From positions 4,180,566 through 4,244,565 of the forward strand of contig NZ_CH672395.1 in assembly GCF_000152985.1 (NCBI RefSeq): 64,000 nt of DNA, read 5' to 3'. The notes under the pieces are model-generated. The model had not been told where the DNA came from and ran no database searches. It saw only the letters and a program-made list of their open reading frames with translations. The translations under genes were made by a program, and so were the position numbers. This document shows positions 27,577-35,772 of the stretch, one piece after another (position 1 is the first letter of the stretch; each line of letters starts with the position of its first letter). The stretch is from Leeuwenhoekiella blandensis MED217. GTDB lineage: Bacteria > Bacteroidota > Bacteroidia > Flavobacteriales > Flavobacteriaceae.

Positions 27577-28263
27577 TTATATAGCTAAGATTTTATTGAT
27601 TTTTTCTTCAAGTATTACTATTCTCTCTTCACGTATATAAGGGTGAATATGTGCAGCAAGTAATTCGTTTTTAAGAGGGCTTTTCATAATAACGTTTAGT
27701 TCCTTTTGAATATAGGATATGACGTCTTTATGGGCTTTATTTATGTCTTCTACAATGTATGTACAGTTGTTGAGAACATTTATAATATCCTCAAAATCAT
27801 GACTCGTTCGAAAATCACTCCCTCGACTGTGAAAAGCCTCAAATTTTGTTGCAATAAAAACAGCAGGACTGAAGATTTGAATTTCTTGATCCTTTGCAAA
27901 TGTTTTGCGGATATCATCGAAGCCATAACTGTACCATTTGTTTGCCGGTCCAGTAAGGCCATCTTTTCCGGGAACAATATCTATAGCAATATTATTGAAT
28001 TGATAGCTAATGATATCTCCTGCTTCTGGATCAGGATAAATGCTTAATTCACTCAATTTATCTTGAAGGTTTAGAAGGTCGGTATAGGTTACAAGTTCCG
28101 TAGTAAGATCAATATCCTGTGTTGGGCGTATCTCTTCTGCACTAGGATCATCTGTATATAAACTAACTATTGCACCACCTACAAAGATCATTTTCGATTT
28201 GAGATCTTTTAACCCTTCAGCTACTTGAGCAACTGTATCTATATTGATGATTTTATTTTCCAT
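27577..28263 (-). CDS. nucleotidyltransferase-like protein, candidate toxin (AbiEii/DUF6036-like)
   Basis: This 228-residue cytoplasmic protein has a minimal nucleotidyltransferase pattern: MIFVGGAIVSLY (about 25-36, the GG/S motif), RPTQDIDLTTE (about 46-56, the DxD motif) and AIDIVPG (about 93-99, the third acid). KFEAFHSRG and a helical C-terminus follow, as in AbiEii-type toxins and related DUF6036 proteins. Its ATG overlaps the end of the HTH gene by 11 bp, the typical antitoxin-toxin order of type IV-like systems. Enzymatic activity is inferred from motifs only. Confidence 0.7.
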   Translation of the reverse strand: MENKIINIDTVAQVAEGLKDLKSKMIFVGGAIVSLYTDDPSAEEIRPTQDIDLTTELVTYTDLLNLQDKLSELSIYPDPEAGDIISYQFNNIAIDIVPGKDGLTGPANKWYSYGFDDIRKTFAKDQEIQIFSPAVFIATKFEAFHSRGSDFRTSHDFEDIINVLNNCTYIVEDINKAHKDVISYIQKELNVIMKSPLKNELLAAHIHPYIREERIVILEEKINKILAI

Positions 28264-28774
28264 GAATTATATTTTGTTCTAGCTTTTCCTTTGCAATAGC
28301 TATTTCTCTTTGTTTTCCCACGCGAAGCGTATCAATTAAAGCCAGAAGTCCATAAAATTTAGAATCTACTAAACTAGCTTTTGGTAAATTTTTATAGAAA
28401 GGTTCAATATGCTGTCCTCTTATAGTTCCCTTAGCATATGCCCAAACATAATTTTCTTGACTGATTATAAGGTCGGACAGTGGTGGAGCGCTATGTGCTG
28501 TAGGTATACCTCTTACTATCGAGCCGGGTTGTACGGGAAATGCATATTTAACTCCATAAACCAGAAACTCAAAAGTATTGAGCCTATTTACTGATTTGTT
28601 GTACTTGCTATATAACTGGGCATAATCTAATCGGGATATAGATCTACTTACTTCAGATTGTGCTATGTATAGTTGTTCAGATAATTCAGTTTGCTTCAAA
28701 GGATTATCTTGATTAGCTAGTAATTTAAGTAGCATAGCTACATCTATTGCTGTAAGTTCTTTAGTAGTTTGCAT
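28253..28774 (-). CDS. HTH protein, candidate antitoxin and autorepressor
   Basis: This 173-residue protein starts at the ATG at 28774 (MQTTKELTAIDVAMLLKLL); an upstream TTG at 28801 would read through the operator candidate. A winged-helix-like N-terminus (about 8-65) contains LKQTELSEQLYIAQSEVSRS, a helix-turn-helix of MarR-like type. The remaining 110 residues have no motif I know. It overlaps the downstream nucleotidyltransferase gene by 11 bp. A 20-bp palindromic box lies 4 nt upstream of its ATG, consistent with autoregulation. Confidence 0.7.
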   Translation of the reverse strand: MQTTKELTAIDVAMLLKLLANQDNPLKQTELSEQLYIAQSEVSRSISRLDYAQLYSKYNKSVNRLNTFEFLVYGVKYAFPVQPGSIVRGIPTAHSAPPLSDLIISQENYVWAYAKGTIRGQHIEPFYKNLPKASLVDSKFYGLLALIDTLRVGKQREIAIAKEKLEQNIIHGK

Positions 28775-28777
28775 AAT

Positions 28778-28797
28778 AATATCCTGTATCCGGATAT
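28778..28797. promoter_or_regulatory. operator candidate, box 1
   Basis: AATATCCTGTATCCGGATAT contains the perfect palindrome TATCCGGATA plus an extra TATCC. It is identical to box 2 at 28843-28862 and begins 4 nt upstream of the HTH gene start. Confidence 0.65.
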
Positions 28798-28842
28798 GCA
28801 ATATAGTAATATATTATATTAGATATAAGCAAATTATAATAA

Positions 28843-28862
28843 AATATCCTGTATCCGGATAT
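28843..28862. promoter_or_regulatory. operator candidate, box 2
   Basis: It is an exact second copy of the 20-bp box, 65 bp from box 1, about six helical turns. It lies 62 bp upstream of the divergent gene at 28924, so one regulator could bind both and control both directions. Confidence 0.6.
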
Positions 28863-28923
28863 TAGATATTAGAATGAGATAAAGGTTAGTAATATGATTT
28901 ATATTTATTAGAAAATTCTAAAA

Positions 28924-29979
28924 ATGACAACTCAATTTACTCGTAAGAAGTTTTATGAATTAGTTTGGTCTAAGCCCTTAACCAAAATAACAGAGGAGCT
29001 CGAAATTGACTACCATACAATAGTAGCGCTTTGTAAAAAATACGAGATACCTCGACCTCCATCCAATTATTGGTTAAAATTAAAGTTTGGCAAACAAGCA
29101 GCTCAGCCAGCATTGCCTAACCCTGATGATGAACGTATTATTTGGGGAGCTATTAATGAAGAACAAGATCCTTATTCTTGGATCTATTTAAAAGGAAAGG
29201 CTTTAGAAAAACACATAAAAAAAGAAATAGAAGAGGATCAAAGCTTAGATCTAAATGTGTTTCAAAGACTCAGTAAACCTGATAGGTTGGTCGAAGACTA
29301 TTTGAGGATAACAGAAGAGCGAGAAAAGGTACGTAAGCGAGGTCAATACCTGAGCAGTTATGACAATCCTACAATTTCTATTAACACCTCTAAAGAACAA
29401 GAGGTTCGTGCACTACGATTTATAGACTGCTTGATTAAAAATTTAAGATTGCGAGGCCACCATTTCGAAATCCGGAACTACCACTATGAAATTTATATTT
29501 GCGGGGTGTCCTATCCGTTTAGTCTTCGTGAGGTTAATAAACGGGTTCCTAGAAGTGATGGTTGGGGATCTGATTATATACCTACAGGAAAGCTTGCTTT
29601 AAAAATTGATAGCTGGCGCGGTAAAGAATGGCAAGACCAAAAGACCCTAACTCTAGAGCATAAAATTTCTGAAATCATTGCCAGGCTTGAATATTTAGCC
29701 AAGAAAGAACGTGCAGAATCTATTTATCGTGATGTAAAACACCGAAGAAATAAAGTCGAATCAGAAAAGGCTGAAGCTTTAAAACGGAAAAGGATTGAGG
29801 AAGATCAAAAATTTGAAAAGCTTTTACAATTAGCGGATCAATGGAAACGTGTTGAAAATCTGAAGGAATTTATATTGATGCTTGAAAATAATCGCTTAGT
29901 TGATAGTGATAAAAAACAAGTAATCCAATGGGCAAAAAACAGAATTGAGAAACTTGACTTTATTGGATCTATAGAATAG
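28924..29979 (+). CDS. conserved protein of unknown function with N-terminal HTH-like motif
   Basis: This 351-residue protein begins with FTRKKFYELVWSKPLTKITE, then an HTH-like segment and IPRPPSNYWLKLKFGK. This N-terminal pattern (YELVWS...IPRPP.GYW...GK) recurs in a widespread bacterial family of accessory regions with no known role that I can name. The C-terminal third (about 255-345) is highly charged and predicted to be a coiled coil. It is divergent from the toxin-antitoxin-like pair and shares its operator region. Confidence 0.65.
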   Translation: MTTQFTRKKFYELVWSKPLTKITEELEIDYHTIVALCKKYEIPRPPSNYWLKLKFGKQAAQPALPNPDDERIIWGAINEEQDPYSWIYLKGKALEKHIKKEIEEDQSLDLNVFQRLSKPDRLVEDYLRITEEREKVRKRGQYLSSYDNPTISINTSKEQEVRALRFIDCLIKNLRLRGHHFEIRNYHYEIYICGVSYPFSLREVNKRVPRSDGWGSDYIPTGKLALKIDSWRGKEWQDQKTLTLEHKISEIIARLEYLAKKERAESIYRDVKHRRNKVESEKAEALKRKRIEEDQKFEKLLQLADQWKRVENLKEFILMLENNRLVDSDKKQVIQWAKNRIEKLDFIGSIE

Positions 29980-30753
29980 AATTTTAGATCCATAATTCTT
30001 CACCCCATTTCCCTACATTCCGCAAAATAGCTTCATTTCGGTAAAAGCGGTTCATTCAAAAATCTTGAACCCAATCCCGAAAAAAGGGATTACGTTCGCT
30101 TGATTCAAGTGCACTATAAAATGATTGCTCAAAAAGAGGCTGAGTCAAACTCAAAATACTACCAACACACTTTTTTCAAACGCTCATTTCCTTTGCTTGA
30201 AAGAACTAAAATTTAGTTTGAGCCGCTTTGCATAACCAGGCTCCGTTGTCGCTCTTTTTATAAAAGCTTTCCTCAATACTAAATTTTAAATGGAGGTAAT
30301 CGAAAAGGAAACGCGATGGCGCTATGGAAAGTAAATGGATGCTTAGAAGCAGCTATTTTTCGTTTGAGCGGATATTGAAATCTATCTGATGTGGAGCTTC
30401 TGTTTTTCTATCAAACTTCAAGAAAAACGCTCCAGATATACCAAGTAATTGGTTTTTATCCTCCATAAAATTTGAAAGCATTTGACATCAAAATTAATGC
30501 GGATTTTAATTGATAACTTAGGGTGTAAAAGTTATCATTTTGAGTAGCGAAGCGGACAAAAATGAGAAGCAAGAGGATAACCCGCTGCGCGAGGTTATAT
30601 AGCTCATTTTTATTTGTAATTAACTGTCTTTAAGCGAGTTATTTCAATATTGTAAAGTATTGAAAACAACTGCTTTATAGTAATTTTCCGTGAAACGCTT
30701 CAAAACCGTTATAAACAGGGTGATTGATTATCCTAATCTTTAAAAACCTAGTG
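29980..30753. other. long non-coding gap in the island
   Basis: No convincing gene is found in 774 bp. The gap contains a short hairpin AATCCC/GGGATT (30073-30091), the extended stem-loop at 30558-30611 and AT-rich sequence before the BtgA-like gene. Codon-like stretches are broken by stops in all frames, consistent with decayed mobilization DNA. Confidence 0.5.
30558..30611. other. two-part stem-loop, candidate oriT or mobilization site
   Basis: AAAAATGAG (30558-30566) pairs with CTCATTTTT (30603-30611). Nested inside, ATAACC (30577-30582) pairs with GGTTAT (30593-30598) around CGCTGCGCGA. It lies about 140 bp upstream of the BtgA-like gene, where oriT lies in several small Bacteroidetes mobilizable elements. 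The assignment is inference. Confidence 0.4.
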
Positions 30754-31080
30754 ATGAGTAAACGATTTTCCCGAATAAATTTTCACACCGAAACAGTGGA
30801 GCGCTTTAAAAAGTATGCCCTAGCAAATGATGCCAATTATACTGAAACCCTAGAGGCTATTTTAGACTTTTTTGAGCAGTATTCTATCAATCCATTTGAG
30901 CCTTTTGATGATTCTAAACAGCGATTGGAGGCACTAATTAACAAACGGATGGATGGGGTAGAAGCTATTTTAAGAAGAATAGAAAATGAACAAACCAAAC
31001 CCACCAAAGCACTATTGGATCGGCTTTTTAATCAACAGGAAGAAGAACAACCCAAGTTTGTTGAACGGAAATTAAAATGA
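30754..31080 (+). CDS. BfmA/BtgA-like mobilization protein
   Basis: This is a 108-residue protein starting at the ATG at 30754 (MSKRFSRINFHTETVERFKK). It has a ribbon-helix-helix-like N-terminus followed by ANDANYTETLEAILDFFEQY and a charged helix, resembling the BtgA/BfmA accessory mobilization proteins of Bacteroides transfer factors. Those proteins act with a relaxase at oriT. No relaxase gene follows here; the next gene on this strand begins 179 bp later and is unrelated. It is shorter than most BtgA proteins. Confidence 0.65.
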   Translation: MSKRFSRINFHTETVERFKKYALANDANYTETLEAILDFFEQYSINPFEPFDDSKQRLEALINKRMDGVEAILRRIENEQTKPTKALLDRLFNQQEEEQPKFVERKLK

Positions 31081-31259
31081 AAGCAAGTAAAGAGTTTATA
31101 ACATTACTTCTTTAGATCTAGAATTTTGCAGAGAAGTAAAACCTTCTAGAGTGTATTGAGAAGTAATCAGTCGTGTTATTAAATACTTATCAAATTGTTA
31201 CCTGTAATATAGTAATGATTTAAATATTCATATTTACAATTGATAATAATGAATATTAT

Positions 31260-32666
31260 ATGAAACATAACTACCATTTTTTACTATTTCCACTGTTCTC
31301 ATTCCTTATAAGTTTTAGCTCTAACTCACAAAATTGTTCTTATAAATTAGAAGTGGCAGCAGATTATCTTTCACATCTAGAAAATCCATCTGAAAAATTG
31401 ATTAGTGAGATTAGTAATAATATAGAAAACTGCTTTGATGACACTAAAATTTCCTTTTTTGTCAAAGGAAAAATACAGTTACTTACGGGGCAAAATGATG
31501 AAGATTTCCGACAAGCTTTTGAAAACATTGAAAAAGCAGCTATACTAGGAGATGTTAGTGCAGCTTGTTTATTAGGAGAACTTCATAAAAGTGGAATAGG
31601 CTGTTCGGTAGATTTTGAGAAAGCCTTCTACTGGTTTGAAAATGCAGCAGATTCAAATAATGAAAAAGCTAAGTATTCATTAGGTTATATGTACCTCAAA
31701 GGGTTAGGTTCTATTGAGCAAAGTTATGAAGAGGCAATAGAGTGGTTTGAAAATAGTTCTTACCCAATGGCTAAGCATTGGCTTGCAATATGTCAATTTT
31801 ACGGACTTGGATTAGATGAGGGAAAAGAGAGTGCTAAGTCCAAACTTGATACTCTATCTCTAGAAAATAGTAAAAATTTCATAAACCATATTAATGAACT
31901 TAATGCTAATCGAACTGTATTCAGTTTTGAAAATCAACTTTTAACAAGCACGAGTAATAGTTCAAATGTTGATAAAGATACCTTACTTGGGGACTATGAG
32001 GGACATATTTTTGATATGGATTGGTCTGGAAATAAAGTAATCAGTAGTGATAATTTACAACTTAACCTTACCCAAAGTAAGGATGGCTCTTCCATAGAAA
32101 TTCTGATGCAAACCCGTGAATCTATATTTAATGGCTCTGGATATTTTTACAATAATGTAATTTATCCTGAAGGGCTGGAAGTTGTTCTCCCTTTTGCTTA
32201 TGTCGATCGGCCTGAATATAAAAATATCTCTTGGGCTATAAATAGTATATCATTTGAAAGTAAGAAGATCAAAGGAGATGAATATCTATTTGCTCATATT
32301 GATGCATGGAGCTCAAAATTACAAGAGCCACTTGAGCCCACTATCTTAGTTCTGACTAAAAACCAATTAGGTTTATCTGAATCTGAAATCGATGGTATAG
32401 CAGCTCAAAATGATTTCATTAAGGTTTATCCAAATCCCGTTGAGACAGATTTTCTGGTTCAATATGAATTACCTTATGATAGTAATTCCCAGCTTACGTT
32501 ATATAATATGATGGGGTATCCAGTAAAAAGCTTGAGTAATAATGTTTACCAACGTCAAGGAATACAAACTTTAAGATTTGATGGAAGTGATATAGTAACC
32601 GGAAATTATGTTTTGAAACTTTCTACCGGCAAAGAATCTTACAATAAAGTTTTGATTAAGAAATAA
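31260..32666 (+). CDS. secreted Sel1-repeat protein with T9SS type A sorting domain
   Basis: This 468-residue protein has a signal peptide (about 1-23, ending SSNSQ), three Sel1-like repeats (about 90-190; for example DVSAACLLGELHKSGIGC and AKYSLGYMYLKGLGS), a middle beta-rich region with GDYEGHIFDMDWSGNKV, and a C-terminal T9SS sorting domain (about 388-468: VYPNPVETDFLVQYELP, then LYNMMGYPVKSL and TGNYVLKLSTG). It should cross the outer membrane by T9SS and be secreted or surface-attached. It heads a three-gene operon with 10 bp to the next ATG. Confidence 0.85.
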   Translation: MKHNYHFLLFPLFSFLISFSSNSQNCSYKLEVAADYLSHLENPSEKLISEISNNIENCFDDTKISFFVKGKIQLLTGQNDEDFRQAFENIEKAAILGDVSAACLLGELHKSGIGCSVDFEKAFYWFENAADSNNEKAKYSLGYMYLKGLGSIEQSYEEAIEWFENSSYPMAKHWLAICQFYGLGLDEGKESAKSKLDTLSLENSKNFINHINELNANRTVFSFENQLLTSTSNSSNVDKDTLLGDYEGHIFDMDWSGNKVISSDNLQLNLTQSKDGSSIEILMQTRESIFNGSGYFYNNVIYPEGLEVVLPFAYVDRPEYKNISWAINSISFESKKIKGDEYLFAHIDAWSSKLQEPLEPTILVLTKNQLGLSESEIDGIAAQNDFIKVYPNPVETDFLVQYELPYDSNSQLTLYNMMGYPVKSLSNNVYQRQGIQTLRFDGSDIVTGNYVLKLSTGKESYNKVLIKK

Positions 32667-32676
32667 TATATAAGTG

Positions 32677-34866
32677 ATGAAAAACAACAACCAAAGCTTA
32701 ATTGTATTTCTTACAATTCTATTTAGTCCTATTCTACTTTTTTCCCAATATAATAAAATTGGTAATTCAGAGAATTCAAAATTAACTCAGCCTAACGAAA
32801 CCTACTCTCTAAATAATACTGAGTCGGAATGGGATTTTACGTGTGAATGTTATTTCTACCCAAATTATTTTGATCTATTTAATTATTATGCTCAAATTGA
32901 GCAAGCACAAAGAAATTCTTGGTTAAGGCATCAAGAAGACAATTTGCAGGAAGAAATCGAAAATAGATTAAATCAAAGTTTCAGCAGTTTTAGAGATGCT
33001 CAACACGCTTTTTTTAAAAAGAATGATGGCTTAATAAGATCTCAAGATGAGATTAGAGATTTTCAACTCAGTTTGTCATCACAAATGAATGTTTTAAAAC
33101 AAGATTTAAATTATACAGGAGCTGCATTCAGAATTTTAAAATTGAGATTTTCGGATTTACAACGTGTAGGTGATCCACCTATTTATGATTTTGAGGAATT
33201 AAAATATGATGGCGATAAAATCAATAATCTAAACTATTATGAAGTTAATAATGCCTTAGGTGATACAGGCGAGGATTATTATCCCACCTTTATTCCATTG
33301 GAGGAATTATATGTGAAAAATTATAGAAGTAATATCATTTGGGACCAAGATAGATTGGCAAATTTTATTGCAGATCAATGGATAGACATTTATAATAGTA
33401 TTGGTAGTTATGAATCTCGTATAGCTTTTATGACTTATTCTTTAATACAAGATTATAATGGACAACGAATAGGAGCTATTCAAGGGCCAAGTCTACCATT
33501 ATACCCATATTCCTATAATCAAGACGTATATGAGCATGATTATCAAGCAGAACTAGATAATTGGACTAATGATAGTAGTATGCCTTCAACGTTTTATAAT
33601 GATATACTAGATCCGCTCGAAGTAAAGGTTAATTATGCTATTCATCAAATGAATAACGAAAATGTATTCAATACTATTACAAATAGTCCTGCTGTTAAAC
33701 AAGTAGTTGGAAGTCATTTTGAAACAAGTGATTTTAATTCAGCTTCGATCAATGCAGTTAAAAATCTTTATCAGAGTTATTTGAATGGATCTACTAGTTT
33801 AGGTAACTTTTTCAACTCTTACCTAAGTTTTAGTGGACAAGATTCTGACCGCCCAGAATATCTGGCTCAAATGCGCAGATATTCTTCCACACCAGCTTCA
33901 GGGTATTACAACTTTCCGAAGGTACTTGAACAGTTTTCCTATGAAGCAACAGATTTAAGTAGCAAAGGAAACTTAATTCGCGAGTTTATGGCAAAGGGAG
34001 GAAAGCCTTTACCTACTTCACTTACTAATGAAATGCTAGGTAAGCTTTTTGATATAACAGGAAATAGTGACTATTATTCTTTAGAATATTCAAGTTTTGC
34101 TAGAGCACATATAAAAGACTGGGATTATGGCCCTTATGGATGGGCTTGGATAAATGATCCTTTTTTTATTGAAGGCCTTAAGGTAGTAGCAGAAGGAGGG
34201 GAAATGAATTGGAATGATAAAATCATTAAAGATTCAATGTTTATAAGTACTAAGGCTAATTGTGTTTTAGAAGCATTAATTTCTACTGGAAATAATATTT
34301 TTCGAAAAACTTCGGAAGCTTTTACGAATGGGAATAGTGAGTATAGGCTTAAGTTTTCGACATATAATAATGAAGATGATATCGGTCTAGCAAGAACTTC
34401 TCTCCCCAATTCAAATGGAATAATTGAGATCAAAGTAAACCTTTCTAATATCGCAAATAGCCCAGCTCTCGAAATAGCAGCAACAATACTTCATGAGACT
34501 ATTCACGCAGAGTTACACAGACTTAAGTTTTCAAATAATTCAGGTCCAAACTCAATGCCAAGCGCCCAATTTGATTGGTATTTAACAATGTGGAATTATT
34601 ATGAAGAAATAAACGTTGATCCGAATTATGTAGCTACCGCTGCTGAACATAATTATATGGCTTTATATTACATAGACCCTATTGCTTTGGCATTGAAGGA
34701 GTTTGATGGGGATCACCATACAATTTCTCATTATAAATATTTAGCTTGGCAAGGTTTGCAATATTACGGAAAACAAAATAAATACATTACTAATAATGAA
34801 TTGGATCAATTATTAGTTTTACAAAATGAAGTATATAATGATGACAATACCAACCTTTGCGATTAG
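32677..34866 (+). CDS. large exported protein with zincin-like HExxH motif
   Basis: This 729-residue protein has a signal peptide (MKNNNQSLIVFLTILFSPIL, then LFSQ). The N-terminal 480 residues are aromatic- and Asn-rich without a known domain. The C-terminal module (about 520-720) begins SMFISTKANCVLEALIST and contains AATILHETIHAELHRL (HExxH), preceded by IIEIKVNLSNIANSPALEI. The same layout recurs as a C-terminal zinc-metallopeptidase-like domain in exported or polymorphic-toxin-like Bacteroidetes proteins. No sorting tail is present. The start is the ATG at 32677, 3 nt after an alternative GTG. Confidence 0.7.
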   Translation: MKNNNQSLIVFLTILFSPILLFSQYNKIGNSENSKLTQPNETYSLNNTESEWDFTCECYFYPNYFDLFNYYAQIEQAQRNSWLRHQEDNLQEEIENRLNQSFSSFRDAQHAFFKKNDGLIRSQDEIRDFQLSLSSQMNVLKQDLNYTGAAFRILKLRFSDLQRVGDPPIYDFEELKYDGDKINNLNYYEVNNALGDTGEDYYPTFIPLEELYVKNYRSNIIWDQDRLANFIADQWIDIYNSIGSYESRIAFMTYSLIQDYNGQRIGAIQGPSLPLYPYSYNQDVYEHDYQAELDNWTNDSSMPSTFYNDILDPLEVKVNYAIHQMNNENVFNTITNSPAVKQVVGSHFETSDFNSASINAVKNLYQSYLNGSTSLGNFFNSYLSFSGQDSDRPEYLAQMRRYSSTPASGYYNFPKVLEQFSYEATDLSSKGNLIREFMAKGGKPLPTSLTNEMLGKLFDITGNSDYYSLEYSSFARAHIKDWDYGPYGWAWINDPFFIEGLKVVAEGGEMNWNDKIIKDSMFISTKANCVLEALISTGNNIFRKTSEAFTNGNSEYRLKFSTYNNEDDIGLARTSLPNSNGIIEIKVNLSNIANSPALEIAATILHETIHAELHRLKFSNNSGPNSMPSAQFDWYLTMWNYYEEINVDPNYVATAAEHNYMALYYIDPIALALKEFDGDHHTISHYKYLAWQGLQYYGKQNKYITNNELDQLLVLQNEVYNDDNTNLCD

Positions 34867-35458
34867 GAGTCTTTTATTCTTAGTGATTTCGATATATGGA
34901 TGTGAATCGACTGAGGACTCTGGTCTATTTGAGCAAACTTTTAATAATATCCTATCAAATTCAGTAATTGATTCAAGATATAATAAACCACCTACGTTTG
35001 AGGAATTTAAAAAAGGAGAAAAACCTACAAGAGATATTGCCTATATCGATAGCTTAGCACCATTGGAGATATTTATTGAAAAAATACCGATACAATTAGA
35101 AATTGATAGTCTAAATATCAATTTGCCAGAAGATTATCATTTTGTTTTTACTGGAAGAAAGGATATGGTAAGTTACATATCTCAAAAGAAAAGGAGTTTT
35201 AAAAATGAAAAATTCGAAGTTTCGTTTTTGAAAAAAATAGATTACCAATCATTTTTTAAAAATGAAAAATTCGATGATCCTAATTTTGGAGGTATTCTAC
35301 AGTTTAGCAAAGCTTTAATTAATGATAAAAAAAATAAGGCCGTTGTCCTTAAAAGATGGTCTCGTTCAAAATTGGAAAGTATTGAGACACTAATTTTATT
35401 TAAAAAAATTGAAGGCAAATGGAAGGTTCTTAAATATTTGCCAATATCTATGTCTTAA
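34826..35458 (+). CDS. lipoprotein of unknown function
   Basis: This 210-residue protein has a signal segment ending in a lipobox-like SIYGC (Cys near residue 26); the next residues ESTEDSG are acidic, which in Bacteroidetes fits export to the surface. The start is uncertain (ATGs at 34826, 34838 and 34841). It overlaps the zincin gene by 41 bp or less in another frame, which implies tight coupling. The C-terminal part (about 140-205) with KAVVLKRWSRSKLES and KKIEGKWKVLKYLPI is a beta-rich domain. It could be a partner or immunity protein for the upstream product; this is inference. Confidence 0.7.
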   Translation: MKYIMMTIPTFAIRSLLFLVISIYGCESTEDSGLFEQTFNNILSNSVIDSRYNKPPTFEEFKKGEKPTRDIAYIDSLAPLEIFIEKIPIQLEIDSLNINLPEDYHFVFTGRKDMVSYISQKKRSFKNEKFEVSFLKKIDYQSFFKNEKFDDPNFGGILQFSKALINDKKNKAVVLKRWSRSKLESIETLILFKKIEGKWKVLKYLPISMS

Positions 35459-35488
35459 TAAATAATAGAAATCATTTTGACCCGTCCT

Positions 35489-35544
35489 AAATTAGCTATA
35501 CAAATTAATAAATAAATCCTGTTATAGCTATACAAAGCTAATTT
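35489..35544. repeat. paired direct and inverted repeats
   Basis: TAGCTATACAAA occurs at 35493-35504 and 35525-35536. AAATTAGCT (35489-35497) is the inverse of AGCTAATTT (35536-35544). It may be a relic of a transposable element end or a protein binding site. Confidence 0.5.
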
Positions 35545-35660
35545 TTATCTGATTAAGCCTTTAGCAAGTCGGTTCAAACTACGTGTTCTCCAACACTCCG
35601 CCGTTGGAAAGTCCATCCAAAAGCCCGGATGCTGTTATATGATGCCTCATCCACTACTCC

Positions 35661-35731
35661 ATTGTGGAACTATACTCACCCACAAAAAGTGTGGCTGCAG
35701 TGTGGGCTCACTGTGGACTTAGTGTAGAGTC
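35661..35731. repeat. 11-bp tandem repeats downstream of the integrase gene
   Basis: Four consecutive 11-bp units occupy 35688-35731: AGTGTGGCTGC, AGTGTGGGCTC, ACTGTGGACTT and AGTGTAGAGTC. A fifth related unit (ATTGTGGAACT) lies at 35661-35671. The period is one helical turn. The remainder of the 314-bp gap 35459-35772 holds only this and the repeats at 35489. Confidence 0.55.
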
Positions 35732-35772
35732 ATCTTGCTATTTCAGGGTAGTTAAGTAGCTCCAATCAGCTT

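Noticed and set aside
35688..35731. Possible CRISPR array
   Set aside because: The units are only 11 bp, contiguous, and have no spacers; no cas genes are present.
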